A DNA stretch of 5,729 nucleotides from Bacteroidales bacterium (GCA_017530465.1 JAFXMJ010000420.1:1-5729); one strand, 5' to 3'. Positions 1-5,729 are shown, counted from the first letter of the stretch. Program-made: numbers and translations. The notes: a model not told the origin generated them from the sequence alone.

Positions 1-388
1 ATTCATCAATGAACTTCTGCAAAAACCTGAAAATCTCCGACGTGGACAATTCGGGCTGTCCGTCCTTGAAAACAATGTCTTTGCTACAATCAATGTAACG
101 GTAGCCGCCAATTATCTCCTGCAATTCGTCGTTCCAGACAATGAGCTGCTTGTAAGGATGCTCCCAAAGGTCGGCCTCGTCGATGTCCACAGCCTTGCCC
201 GTGCCGCCGCCCGCCTCGCGAAACGACAATTCCCTCAACCGTCCAATCTCCTGCATAGTATTGGGCGCATTGTGGGCGTCGCAGACGAAGATGCGGTTGC
301 CGCCAAAATTGGAGTTGCGGACAAACTTGTCGTCCGTCAATTCCGCGATTATCTTGCTTCTTTCGATAGGTGCAATTATATTTTCCAT
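1..388 (-). CDS. glsB: GNAT-type N-acyltransferase, GlsB-like (glycine lipid synthesis), 3' part missing
   Basis: The first 129 residues of a protein that runs off the left edge of the window; family members are about 320-340 residues long (from memory), so well over half is missing. The visible part carries the hallmark of the OlsB/GlsB 'hemolysin-like' acyltransferases: an Arg-Leu-Arg run and FREAGGGTGK at about residues 50-65, followed by an alternating Asp motif (DIDEAD, 68-73), then KQLIVW and GGYRYI at 80-99. In Bacteroides, GlsB transfers a 3-hydroxy fatty acyl group to the amino group of glycine, giving an N-acyl glycine of the commendamide type, in the cytoplasm or at the inner membrane. 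The start is fixed: an in-frame TAG (389-391) sits immediately before the ATG. The 12-nt gap from the upstream GlsA-like gene implies one transcript and a shared pathway. Substrate assignment rests on homology; the catalytic C-terminal part is not visible. Confidence 0.86.
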   Translation of the reverse strand, partial: MENIIAPIERSKIIAELTDDKFVRNSNFGGNRIFVCDAHNAPNTMQEIGRLRELSFREAGGGTGKAVDIDEADLWEHPYKQLIVWNDELQEIIGGYRYIDCSKDIVFKDGQPELSTSEIFRFLQKFIDE

Positions 389-400
389 CTATGAAATAGA

Positions 401-1228
401 TTAACCTTGTTGTTTCAAACTATATGTCAATTCCCTGACCTTCAATGTCCTTTCCGCCGCATTTTTGCACGCGGCGAGTTCGTCGGGCATTATCGGCTTG
501 CCAAAATACAATCCAATCGGCTTGCCGCTGTACTTGAACACCTCGGAGGGCAACAATATCAGCTCATAATTGAACTTGATACCGATGCGTTTGCGCCAAT
601 TAGCCACAGAATAGAAAAACTTCGTGTTTTGAGCGTCCACATACACAGGCACTATCGGAATCTTGTTGGCGTATGCCTTCTCGATAAAATTCTTTTTCCA
701 CGGCAAATCCTGTATCACACCGTCGATGCGCCTGCTCACAAGTCCCGCCGGAAAGAGGCAGATATTTTCGTCGCTTTCGTACAGGGCGTCGATGTTGCGC
801 ACGATGTCCTGCGTATTGTGTCCATAGACGTTGACCCCGCAAAAAACACTTCTCAGAGGGTCGAGATTGAGCAACAACTCGTTGACGATGCCCTTCGACT
901 TGCCAAAATGCTTATTGACCATCGAGATGACCGCCAACCCATCCAACGCTCCGAGCGGATGATTGGCGACAAAGACTTTTTTGCCCTGATAATCAACATT
1001 TTCAAGGCCATAACAATTGGTCTCAACCTTCATATCGTCGAATACCGCGTCGATGAAGCCCACTCCGTCGTGATGTCCATACAGCGACAGCAGACGGTTG
1101 TTTTGGTCCTGACGGATAATCTTCTCCAACCACCTGATAGCAAACCTCGGCAACTTCTTGTACAGCGCGGGGTTCTTGGTCTTGATAATATTCTCAATAT
1201 TAATGAGAGTTGCCTTGCGTTCTTCCAT
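401..1228 (-). CDS. glsA: PlsC-like lysophospholipid acyltransferase family protein, GlsA-like O-acyltransferase
   Basis: A 275-residue acyltransferase of the PlsC/LPLAT superfamily, about the usual length for Bacteroidota members. The motifs are in family order: NHPLGALDG at 89-97 (catalytic His90 and Asp96), GVNVYGHN at 131-138, FPAGLVSR at 159-166 (in place of the classical FPEGTRS), and IPIVPVYVDAQN at 190-201. There is no signal peptide or obvious transmembrane helix, so it is probably peripheral to the inner membrane. By analogy with Bacteroides GlsA, it would esterify the 3-hydroxyl of an N-acyl glycine to form the diacylated glycine lipid. It is directly followed by the GlsB-like gene, which makes this more likely than a role in phosphatidic acid synthesis. 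An in-frame TAA four codons before the ATG and the next Met at residue 66 support the chosen start. A Bacteroidota-type promoter lies just upstream, giving a leader of roughly 15 nt. Confidence 0.85.
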   Translation of the reverse strand: MEERKATLINIENIIKTKNPALYKKLPRFAIRWLEKIIRQDQNNRLLSLYGHHDGVGFIDAVFDDMKVETNCYGLENVDYQGKKVFVANHPLGALDGLAVISMVNKHFGKSKGIVNELLLNLDPLRSVFCGVNVYGHNTQDIVRNIDALYESDENICLFPAGLVSRRIDGVIQDLPWKKNFIEKAYANKIPIVPVYVDAQNTKFFYSVANWRKRIGIKFNYELILLPSEVFKYSGKPIGLYFGKPIMPDELAACKNAAERTLKVRELTYSLKQQG

Positions 1229-1249
1229 TGGTGCTAATTAACAACAGCG

Positions 1250-1280
1250 CAAAGGTACAATTTTTTGGCGTAATAATCAA
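1250..1280 (-). promoter_or_regulatory. Bacteroidota-type promoter for the glsA-glsB pair
   Basis: On the minus strand a full match to the -7 consensus TAnnTTTG, read as TACCTTTG (1257-1250), is preceded by a TTG (1280-1278) with a 20-nt spacer, as expected for the Bacteroidota primary sigma factor. Transcription would start near 1243-1245, only about 15 nt before the ATG at 1228. It shows that the acyltransferase pair can be expressed independently of the glycosyltransferase gene ending at 1304. No strong terminator separates the two, so read-through from upstream is also possible. Confidence 0.8.
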
Positions 1281-1303
1281 CAATACACAGCATTTTTAAA
1301 AAA

Positions 1304-2155
1304 TTAACATCCGAACCACCTCAATTTCAGCAATTGCCACAGCGACTTGACTACCTGTGCGGTCTTGAAAATTTGTTTTTCACGTGGCAATGCGCCGTTC
1401 ATAATGGTCTTGCCGCCGAGGTGTGTGACATTGGCGGTTGGACAGATGCCAGTGCGGTAATTTTTGCGCTTGCAATAGTCCGCCAAAATCATTTCCTCTG
1501 CATAGAGAAACGTCACTGGCACAAAGGCAAAATCCTCCTTACTTAAATAATCTCTCGAATATGCCACGCACGACCCGTGAAGCACACAATCGGTGATGCC
1601 ATTGAGGTCTATATCTTGCCGTTGATACGAATTGCTGACAGATGTATATGTGGCGAGAATTTTCTTCTCAAAGAGATGCAACTTCAACATTATCAATCTA
1701 ATACAATCCATAAACATCCATTTGACAATCCTGAACGTGGGGAAAGGTTGCCGTTGCAGCGGATTTTGATGCCTGCCTTCGGGCGTTACTACATCGGGAC
1801 CGCAGACATCAAGATGTTGGGCTTTCATATAATTGGCAATTATATCCGCAAAACCTGATTGTGTGATGATGACATCGTTGTTCATTACCACTACGCAATC
1901 CACATCAAAATTGTCCTTGACGTACTTGTAGCCGGTATTGTTGCCCTTGGCGAAACCGAGGTTTTGGTCGTTGATGACTACGGCAACATTGTTGCAACCT
2001 GCAAAACGCCGCCGCACCTCCTCGCCGCTGCCGTCGCCAGAATTATTGTCAACAACAACAATTTGGCTGTCGGGCGCAACTTTCAGGAGGCTGTCAAGAC
2101 ATTGGATCGTCACGTCCAACGTCCTGTAATGCAATATCACAAAAGCCGTTGTCAT
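1304..2155 (-). CDS. Family 2 glycosyltransferase (rhamnosyltransferase-like, COG1216 type)
   Basis: A 283-residue GT2 enzyme with a GT-A fold. The nucleotide-sugar site begins at VVVDNNSGDGS (33-43), continues with NLGFAKGNNTG (65-75), and has the metal-binding DxD equivalent as MNND (91-94). HGSCVAYSR (193-201) and an acidic YAEE (218-221) form the acceptor and catalytic side, and a conserved TH pair (244-245) follows. This arrangement resembles dTDP-rhamnose-using enzymes of the WbbL/RfbF group, but the sugar donor cannot be fixed from sequence. It has no signal peptide, so it acts in the cytoplasm or at the inner membrane, probably adding a sugar to a lipid-linked glycan or envelope polysaccharide. 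It begins 6 nt after the stop of the secreted rhamnosidase. An AGGA lies only 2 nt before its ATG, too close for a normal Shine-Dalgarno site, so translational coupling is likely. The upstream stop is in frame with this gene, which fixes the start. Confidence 0.87.
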   Translation of the reverse strand: MTTAFVILHYRTLDVTIQCLDSLLKVAPDSQIVVVDNNSGDGSGEEVRRRFAGCNNVAVVINDQNLGFAKGNNTGYKYVKDNFDVDCVVVMNNDVIITQSGFADIIANYMKAQHLDVCGPDVVTPEGRHQNPLQRQPFPTFRIVKWMFMDCIRLIMLKLHLFEKKILATYTSVSNSYQRQDIDLNGITDCVLHGSCVAYSRDYLSKEDFAFVPVTFLYAEEMILADYCKRKNYRTGICPTANVTHLGGKTIMNGALPREKQIFKTAQVVKSLWQLLKLRWFGC

Positions 2156-2161
2156 CTTCCT

Positions 2162-4360
2162 TTATTGTTTTGATGTAGTGAACTTCCAATGTCCAGAGCC
2201 AACGGTTTTGAGTTTGCCGTCGGGCAGAATGACATCGGCAGTCATATTTGGCGGAATGTCAATGACAAGTTTTTGGGCGGAGTTTTTGTCGTAGCTAATT
2301 TCCACAACGACAGTGCCTCGCGGCGTCGGATGCTTGATGTAAGCGTATCCGAGGTTGCCAGTCTGCGGCGCAATCCTCACACGGGCATATCCGGGCTGTG
2401 TTGGCTCGATGCCCATCAACTTGCGGCAAATAATGTTGGCAGGAGCAGCACCCCAAGCGTGATTCCAATCCTGATTTTTCTTAATAGAATCGTTCCAACT
2501 CTCCGTAGTCATCGTGCTGCCGCGCCTAATCATCTGATACCAAGAACGTTTGGTGGTGTCGGTGAGCAGTTGTAGGGCGTAATTGGCATCTCCGGCAGCA
2601 AACACCGCATCCAACAAAAATTGCGCTCCGTAAGGCGAACATCCCATACCGTTTTTCTTGATGAATTTCATCAACGCATTTTGGCACGAATCGTCCGGCA
2701 CACCCATCGCAAGTGCCATCATATTGGCGTGGAGCGACGAATGACGGGAGTCGATGGCGTCGATGTACAGGCTGTCAGTGCCAAGCATCTTCACATTGAT
2801 GGAGTCGCGCACCTTCTGGGCAAGATTTTGGAAACACTCTGCGTCGTAATTGTTGCCAAGGGCGGCGGCAATCTCTGCAAATATAATTAACCCCCTGTAA
2901 TAAAAAGCATTAACTACTGTATTGCACTCCTTCTTATGGTAACGATTCTGCTCAGACGGCGGCCAGTCGATGATGTCGCGGAGATAGGTGGAATGGGTGT
3001 TGATGTGCGACAATAGGTGAGAATCCCTGATGTCGGTACCAGAGTGCAGGAGATGGTCATCGTTGTCGTGAAGATTCCACAACGTCCTCATTTTCAGGTC
3101 TTCATAATGTTTTTTGAGGAAAGAGATGTCGCCCGTGTATAGATAATCGTTGTAGGCAATCAAAGCCGTCTGCAAAATCCATTCGGTGGGCCAAGTGGAA
3201 TGGTACATCAGGCGTTCGAGCGAATTGCGGGCGATGGAATATTGTTCGCTGACGGCATAATACGAAAGTTGATTGATGTAAGTATCAGCCTCATAAGTGA
3301 TTCGCTCCCTGTCGCCGTCCACAAAAGTACCCGCAAACGAGGTCGCCTTCATCGTGTATTTGCAAAGCTCCCAAATCTGGTTGAGCAGCGTGTCGTCGCT
3401 CCTGAAATCGGCTGCATCGTCGTCAAACGGATATGTCATCACATTGCGGGTGACATTGCTATACACCAAACGATGATTGTAATTGTCAATCTGTACGTAC
3501 CTGAACGGCATCACCTCGCCGATGTATCCCGGCATCAACACCGGCACCGCGCCACTATTAACATTTGGGTCGGTATTGGCGGGAAGTGCTTCAAACACAA
3601 GCCAATAATTCGAATAACCCTTATCGAGCACGAGTGGATATTTGCGGTAACGCACCGTGCCAAACGGCTTTTGGTTCACCAATCCGCTGCTGTCCAAATC
3701 TTCGCCAAGATGCACCGTCACGGTATCGCGCCCGGTGAGCGAATTGAGCCTCACCGACAGCTGCCCAAATGCGTCCTTGCCAAAGTCAATCATCGTAGAA
3801 GGGCCTTTCACGGTGATGGTTTCAGGCTGTTGCGACTGTTTTTCGATTGGCAGCATAGATGTGAACCCATCAAGCTCATTGGCGGTGACGAACCCCTTGG
3901 CGGCAGAAAAACCGCTCTTGCGCCCATTGGCATCCACCACCATCACCTTCCAATAATACAGCTTGGACGGACTGAGCGGGCTGCCGCCGTACAATACCGC
4001 CACCGACGACGAATCGGTCACAAGCCCCGAATCCCAGATGTCGCCATTATCGCTGTCTATCAACTCTTTGGACGACGAGACGAGAATGCGGTATTTGCGT
4101 TGGTAGGTGTTTTTCTTGTTGCTGAAAATCTTCCACGAAAACCTCGGTTGCTGGCTGCGTATCTCCGCCACTTGAAGTTTGAGCGAATCGTTGGCGATGT
4201 AATCCTCCAATGTCATATTGGTACGCCGCCCACGTTCAAAAACAACGTCGCTCTCGCGTATCATATCGACGGCGAGGTCATACACATAAAAACTATTGCC
4301 GCAACTGACATTAGCCACGGAAAGCAAAGATATTATTATAAATAATATGCACGTTTTCAT
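2162..4360 (-). CDS. Secreted alpha-L-rhamnosidase-like glycoside hydrolase, GH78 type
   Basis: A 732-residue exported enzyme predicted to release terminal alpha-L-rhamnose from glycans or glycosides. Residues 1-20 are a signal peptide, with cleavage plausible after Ser-Val-Ala (14-16). Residues about 24-160 form the Ig-like N-terminal rhamnosidase domain (PRFSW at 72-76, KYRILVSS at 89-96, YYWKV at 135-139). Residues about 185-300 are the beta domain (DFGKDAFGQLSVRL at 192-205, PFRYVQI at 285-291). The (alpha/alpha)6 catalytic barrel runs from about 315 to 655, and a C-terminal beta domain follows. DGDRERITYEAD (348-359) occupies the place of the usual acidic catalytic motif; Glu352 and Asp359 have the expected spacing of seven. 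Glu620 in TTESW is the likely second catalytic acid, followed by DWNHAWGA (631-638) and the PGYARVRIAP segment (656-665). It is shorter than typical 900-1100-residue members and seems to lack the Bac_rhamnosid_N beta domain. A TAG directly before the ATG fixes the start. Enzyme class is well supported; the substrate is unknown. Confidence 0.88.
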   Translation of the reverse strand: MKTCILFIIISLLSVANVSCGNSFYVYDLAVDMIRESDVVFERGRRTNMTLEDYIANDSLKLQVAEIRSQQPRFSWKIFSNKKNTYQRKYRILVSSSKELIDSDNGDIWDSGLVTDSSSVAVLYGGSPLSPSKLYYWKVMVVDANGRKSGFSAAKGFVTANELDGFTSMLPIEKQSQQPETITVKGPSTMIDFGKDAFGQLSVRLNSLTGRDTVTVHLGEDLDSSGLVNQKPFGTVRYRKYPLVLDKGYSNYWLVFEALPANTDPNVNSGAVPVLMPGYIGEVMPFRYVQIDNYNHRLVYSNVTRNVMTYPFDDDAADFRSDDTLLNQIWELCKYTMKATSFAGTFVDGDRERITYEADTYINQLSYYAVSEQYSIARNSLERLMYHSTWPTEWILQTALIAYNDYLYTGDISFLKKHYEDLKMRTLWNLHDNDDHLLHSGTDIRDSHLLSHINTHSTYLRDIIDWPPSEQNRYHKKECNTVVNAFYYRGLIIFAEIAAALGNNYDAECFQNLAQKVRDSINVKMLGTDSLYIDAIDSRHSSLHANMMALAMGVPDDSCQNALMKFIKKNGMGCSPYGAQFLLDAVFAAGDANYALQLLTDTTKRSWYQMIRRGSTMTTESWNDSIKKNQDWNHAWGAAPANIICRKLMGIEPTQPGYARVRIAPQTGNLGYAYIKHPTPRGTVVVEISYDKNSAQKLVIDIPPNMTADVILPDGKLKTVGSGHWKFTTSKQ

Positions 4361-4396
4361 CTACTTCCAGTTTCTCACATCATATATTTCACGGCG

Positions 4397-4404
4397 TAAA
4401 AGTA
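4397..4404 (-). promoter_or_regulatory. Weak candidate -7 element for the rhamnosidase-glycosyltransferase operon
   Basis: On the minus strand TACTTTTA matches seven of eight positions or fixed bases of TAnnTTTG, 36 nt before the rhamnosidase ATG, a sensible distance. No TTG is found about 20 nt further upstream; that stretch is an A/T run. If real, it would be a weak or activator-dependent promoter, fitting a catabolic gene that is normally off. The evidence is thin, because A/T-rich spacers produce such matches by chance. Confidence 0.28.
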
Positions 4405-4413
4405 GAAATAATT

Positions 4414-4444
4414 TTTGTTTTATTTCGCATCTTTTATAACTTTG
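4414..4444 (+). promoter_or_regulatory. Bacteroidota-type promoter for the lipoprotein-TonB receptor operon
   Basis: TTTG (4414-4417) and TAACTTTG (4437-4444) are separated by 19 nt and match the -33 and -7 elements of the Bacteroidota primary sigma factor exactly. Transcription would start near 4450, leaving a leader of about 25-30 nt before the ATG at 4477. It points away from the rhamnosidase gene, so this 116-nt gap is a divergent regulatory region. Confidence 0.82.
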
Positions 4445-4447
4445 CGG

Positions 4448-4464
4448 TTAATAATCATTATTAA
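4448..4464. repeat. Perfect 8-bp inverted repeat at the predicted transcription start
   Basis: TTAATAAT, a single C at 4456, and ATTATTAA form a perfect 17-nt palindrome. It begins 3 nt after the -7 element, so it covers the predicted start site and the first part of the leader. That is where a dimeric repressor would block transcription. As RNA the hairpin would be all A-U with a one-base loop and is unlikely to fold stably, so a DNA-binding site is the more reasonable reading. Chance is also possible in A/T-rich DNA. Confidence 0.45.
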
Positions 4465-4476
4465 ATAACTAATTCT

Positions 4477-5541
4477 ATGAAAGTTAAGTTATTCATAATC
4501 ATATTGTTTTTGCTGAGTTTTGCCGCGTGCGAAAACGACAGCAAAGATATTAGCGACGAGGGCGCGTCTGCAATTGTAATGGTAACGGGTGCAAATGGGA
4601 ATCCTGTTTCAGGCAAAAAAGTTAATATGTACGCAGATCCCTTTCCAGACACTTTTTTGAATAGGACATTTTACCATGACGACAATGATTTGCAAAACAA
4701 GACGTTCATTTCCAGCACCGAAAGCGACATGTATGGCATCGCATCTTTTACCATCGACGGCAAATTGTTGTGCGGCTACGCAAGAAAGTTTTATTTTTCT
4801 TGCGACGATTTTAATAACTCCACAGAAGCCTTAATCAGCAATGGCGACATCAAGGGAATCCAATTGGCTGCGGGTACATCACAAAGTCAAGACAACATAC
4901 AGGTAAACCACTTGACCATTGTTGCGAACTATGACGGCACAATTACCATAAAAATTCCTATACCAGATGATGTTAACAGTGGCGAAATCAGTTTGTATGA
5001 CCAAGACGGATTTACTGTATGGACAAAGAATCTGCAAGAATATGACAATTATCCCCGCCCTTTGACTATCGAAACCACAGAATTACCAATTGGTCTATAC
5101 GACCTTGCAATTAACGGGGAGCGGACAAAAACAATTGGAGAAATCATCGAATACGTGATTGGCGCATCAAAATCAGAGTTAGGAAGTTACCTCTCCATTA
5201 TCAACAACCAACGTTACCTAATGGAGCAAGCCAAAGAAGATCCAATCGAAGTGATTGCAATATCCTCGGATGACGGTCATGAGGTAATTGGATTAAAAAA
5301 AGGAATAGATGCCCGAAATGCAGAAGTTGCCGCACACTCCGGCAAAGTTGCATTTTTCCACAAGGGGCAATCTGTTGACACAGCCGAAGTAGGCGACTTC
5401 ATCATCACCGAAAGCGGTTGCCTTTGCAAAATTCTTTCCATAGAAAACGACGCTCTTGAGTGCGACGCAATAATCAGAATGGCAACAATAAAAAACAACG
5501 ACTACATAACAGTAGAATTAGAAAATTACTTTTCAAAATGA
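4477..5541 (+). CDS. Predicted surface lipoprotein of unknown function with Ig-like/transthyretin-like domains
   Basis: A 354-residue lipoprotein whose overall function I do not recognise. The signal peptide ends in a lipobox (SFAAC), with the lipidated Cys18 followed by ENDSKD. This acidic stretch resembles, without exactly matching, the Bacteroidota surface lipoprotein export signal. Residues about 30-135 look like a transthyretin- or Ig-like sandwich (GNPVSGKKVNMY at 41-52; TESDMYGIASFTI at 81-93). Residues about 145-225 look like a DUF3244-type or sorting-domain-type beta sandwich: DGTITIKIP, then EISLYDQDG (170-178), then ELPIGLYDLAING (202-214). Residues 228-354 are unrecognised. They contain a short helical stretch (about 233-255), then strand-rich sequence with GKVAFFHKG (289-297), VGDFIITESG (305-314), and three cysteines (315, 317, 329). 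The gene starts a short distance after a strong promoter and overlaps the TonB-receptor start by 4 nt (ATGA), so the two products probably act together at the outer membrane. It is too short and unlike SusD to be one. Confidence 0.75.
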   Translation: MKVKLFIIILFLLSFAACENDSKDISDEGASAIVMVTGANGNPVSGKKVNMYADPFPDTFLNRTFYHDDNDLQNKTFISSTESDMYGIASFTIDGKLLCGYARKFYFSCDDFNNSTEALISNGDIKGIQLAAGTSQSQDNIQVNHLTIVANYDGTITIKIPIPDDVNSGEISLYDQDGFTVWTKNLQEYDNYPRPLTIETTELPIGLYDLAINGERTKTIGEIIEYVIGASKSELGSYLSIINNQRYLMEQAKEDPIEVIAISSDDGHEVIGLKKGIDARNAEVAAHSGKVAFFHKGQSVDTAEVGDFIITESGCLCKILSIENDALECDAIIRMATIKNNDYITVELENYFSK

Positions 5542-5729
5542 AAGCAATCATCTCATTCATATTCCTGACATTATTTACGATGTCAGTTTTTGGGCAGAAA
5601 GTTAGCGTCATTGGCACTGTTAAAGACAAAGACGGCAAACCAATCGCCGCTGCCAGGGTCATAGAAAAAGGCAGTACGAACTCCACACTAACCGACGAAA
5701 ACGGCTATTACAAAATAGACGTGCATCCA
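5538..5729 (+). CDS. TonB-dependent outer-membrane receptor, N-terminal fragment (SusC/RagA-like)
   Basis: The first 64 residues of a protein cut by the right edge of the window. Residues 1-20 are a type I signal peptide, with cleavage likely at VFG|Q (17-20). Residues 22-64 match the start of the CarboxypepD_reg-like domain found before the plug of many Bacteroidota TonB-linked receptors: GTVKDKDGKPIAAARVIEKG (26-45), then TLTDENGYYKIDV (50-62). Such receptors form an outer-membrane beta barrel that imports glycans, peptides, siderophores or cofactors using TonB energy. Other proteins can also begin with this domain, and the barrel is not visible, so SusC identity is inferred. The ATG lies inside the lipoprotein stop region (ATGA overlap), which implies translational coupling. 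No SusD-type gene is seen before it; one could follow outside the window. Confidence 0.72.
   Translation, partial: MKAIISFIFLTLFTMSVFGQKVSVIGTVKDKDGKPIAAARVIEKGSTNSTLTDENGYYKIDVHP

Noticed and set aside
407..1237. A 276-codon open frame on the plus strand, opposite the GlsA-like gene.
   Set aside because: It lies fully antisense to a gene with clear acyltransferase motifs, its translation has no recognisable motif and is rich in His, Arg and Ile in a shadow-like way, and it runs through the promoter-side end of the real gene. It is a by-product of codon use.
1284..1303. A/T-rich TTTTTTAAAAA stretch just after the glycosyltransferase stop as a possible terminator.
   Set aside because: It is a self-complementary A/T tract with no loop and no G/C stem, so it would not form a stable intrinsic terminator.
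3200..4345. A 381-codon open frame on the plus strand, opposite the rhamnosidase gene.
   Set aside because: The opposite strand encodes a convincing GH78 enzyme with a signal peptide. The plus-strand translation is unusually His- and Arg-rich, with no domain or promoter.
4295..4360. The rhamnosidase as a lipoprotein anchored at Cys20.
   Set aside because: The residues before Cys20 (Asn-Val-Ser) lack the Leu/Val/Ile expected at -3, and no acidic export signal follows. Signal peptidase I cleavage after Ser-Val-Ala is at least as likely, although anchoring cannot be ruled out.
4905..5150. A type IX secretion sorting domain (type A) in the lipoprotein.
   Set aside because: The strand pattern is similar, but the segment is internal (residues about 145-225) with 130 residues following it, and the protein already has a lipid anchor. 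A DUF3244-like structural domain fits better.
4477..5541. The lipoprotein as a SusD-like glycan-binding partner.
   Set aside because: It is about 150-250 residues shorter than SusD proteins, lacks their helical TPR-like character, and precedes the receptor.
1..5729. Mobile element, CRISPR array or defence system.
   Set aside because: No transposase, integrase, direct-repeat array, terminal inverted repeats or tRNA were seen; the genes are typical envelope and glycan functions.

Overview
The window looks like a chromosomal segment from a member of the Bacteroidota, most likely a gut- or rumen-type Bacteroidales. Three things point there. Two promoters have the -33 TTG / -7 TAnnTTTG form used by the Bacteroidota housekeeping sigma factor. 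The genes lack convincing Shine-Dalgarno sites. The gene content is typical of the group: glycine-lipid acyltransferases, a secreted GH78 rhamnosidase, a surface-type lipoprotein, and a TonB-dependent receptor with an N-terminal carboxypeptidase-regulatory-like domain. The species cannot be named from this sequence.

Left arm, minus strand, read from 4360 down to 1. Four genes lie head to tail: a GH78-type alpha-L-rhamnosidase (2162-4360), a family 2 glycosyltransferase (1304-2155), a PlsC-like O-acyltransferase resembling GlsA (401-1228), and the first 129 residues of a GNAT-type N-acyltransferase resembling GlsB (1-388, cut by the window edge). The rhamnosidase and glycosyltransferase are separated by 6 nt and should be co-transcribed. 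The two acyltransferases are 12 nt apart and have their own strong promoter in the 75-nt gap at 1229-1303. By homology, GlsB N-acylates glycine with a 3-hydroxy fatty acid, giving an N-acyl glycine of the commendamide type. GlsA then O-acylates its hydroxyl, giving diacylated glycine lipid.

Centre, 4361-4476. This 116-nt divergent intergenic region carries a clear plus-strand promoter, a perfect 8-bp inverted repeat at the predicted transcription start, and only a weak promoter candidate for the rhamnosidase.

Right arm, plus strand. A 354-residue lipoprotein of unknown function (4477-5541) overlaps by 4 nt the start of a TonB-linked outer-membrane receptor (5538 to the window end, 64 residues seen). 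The overlap suggests a translationally coupled envelope pair. The lipoprotein has an acidic stretch after its lipid-anchor cysteine, two beta-sandwich-like domains, and a C-terminal domain I do not recognise. This pair is the least explained part of the window. I see no tRNA, rRNA, insertion sequence, CRISPR array or strong terminator.
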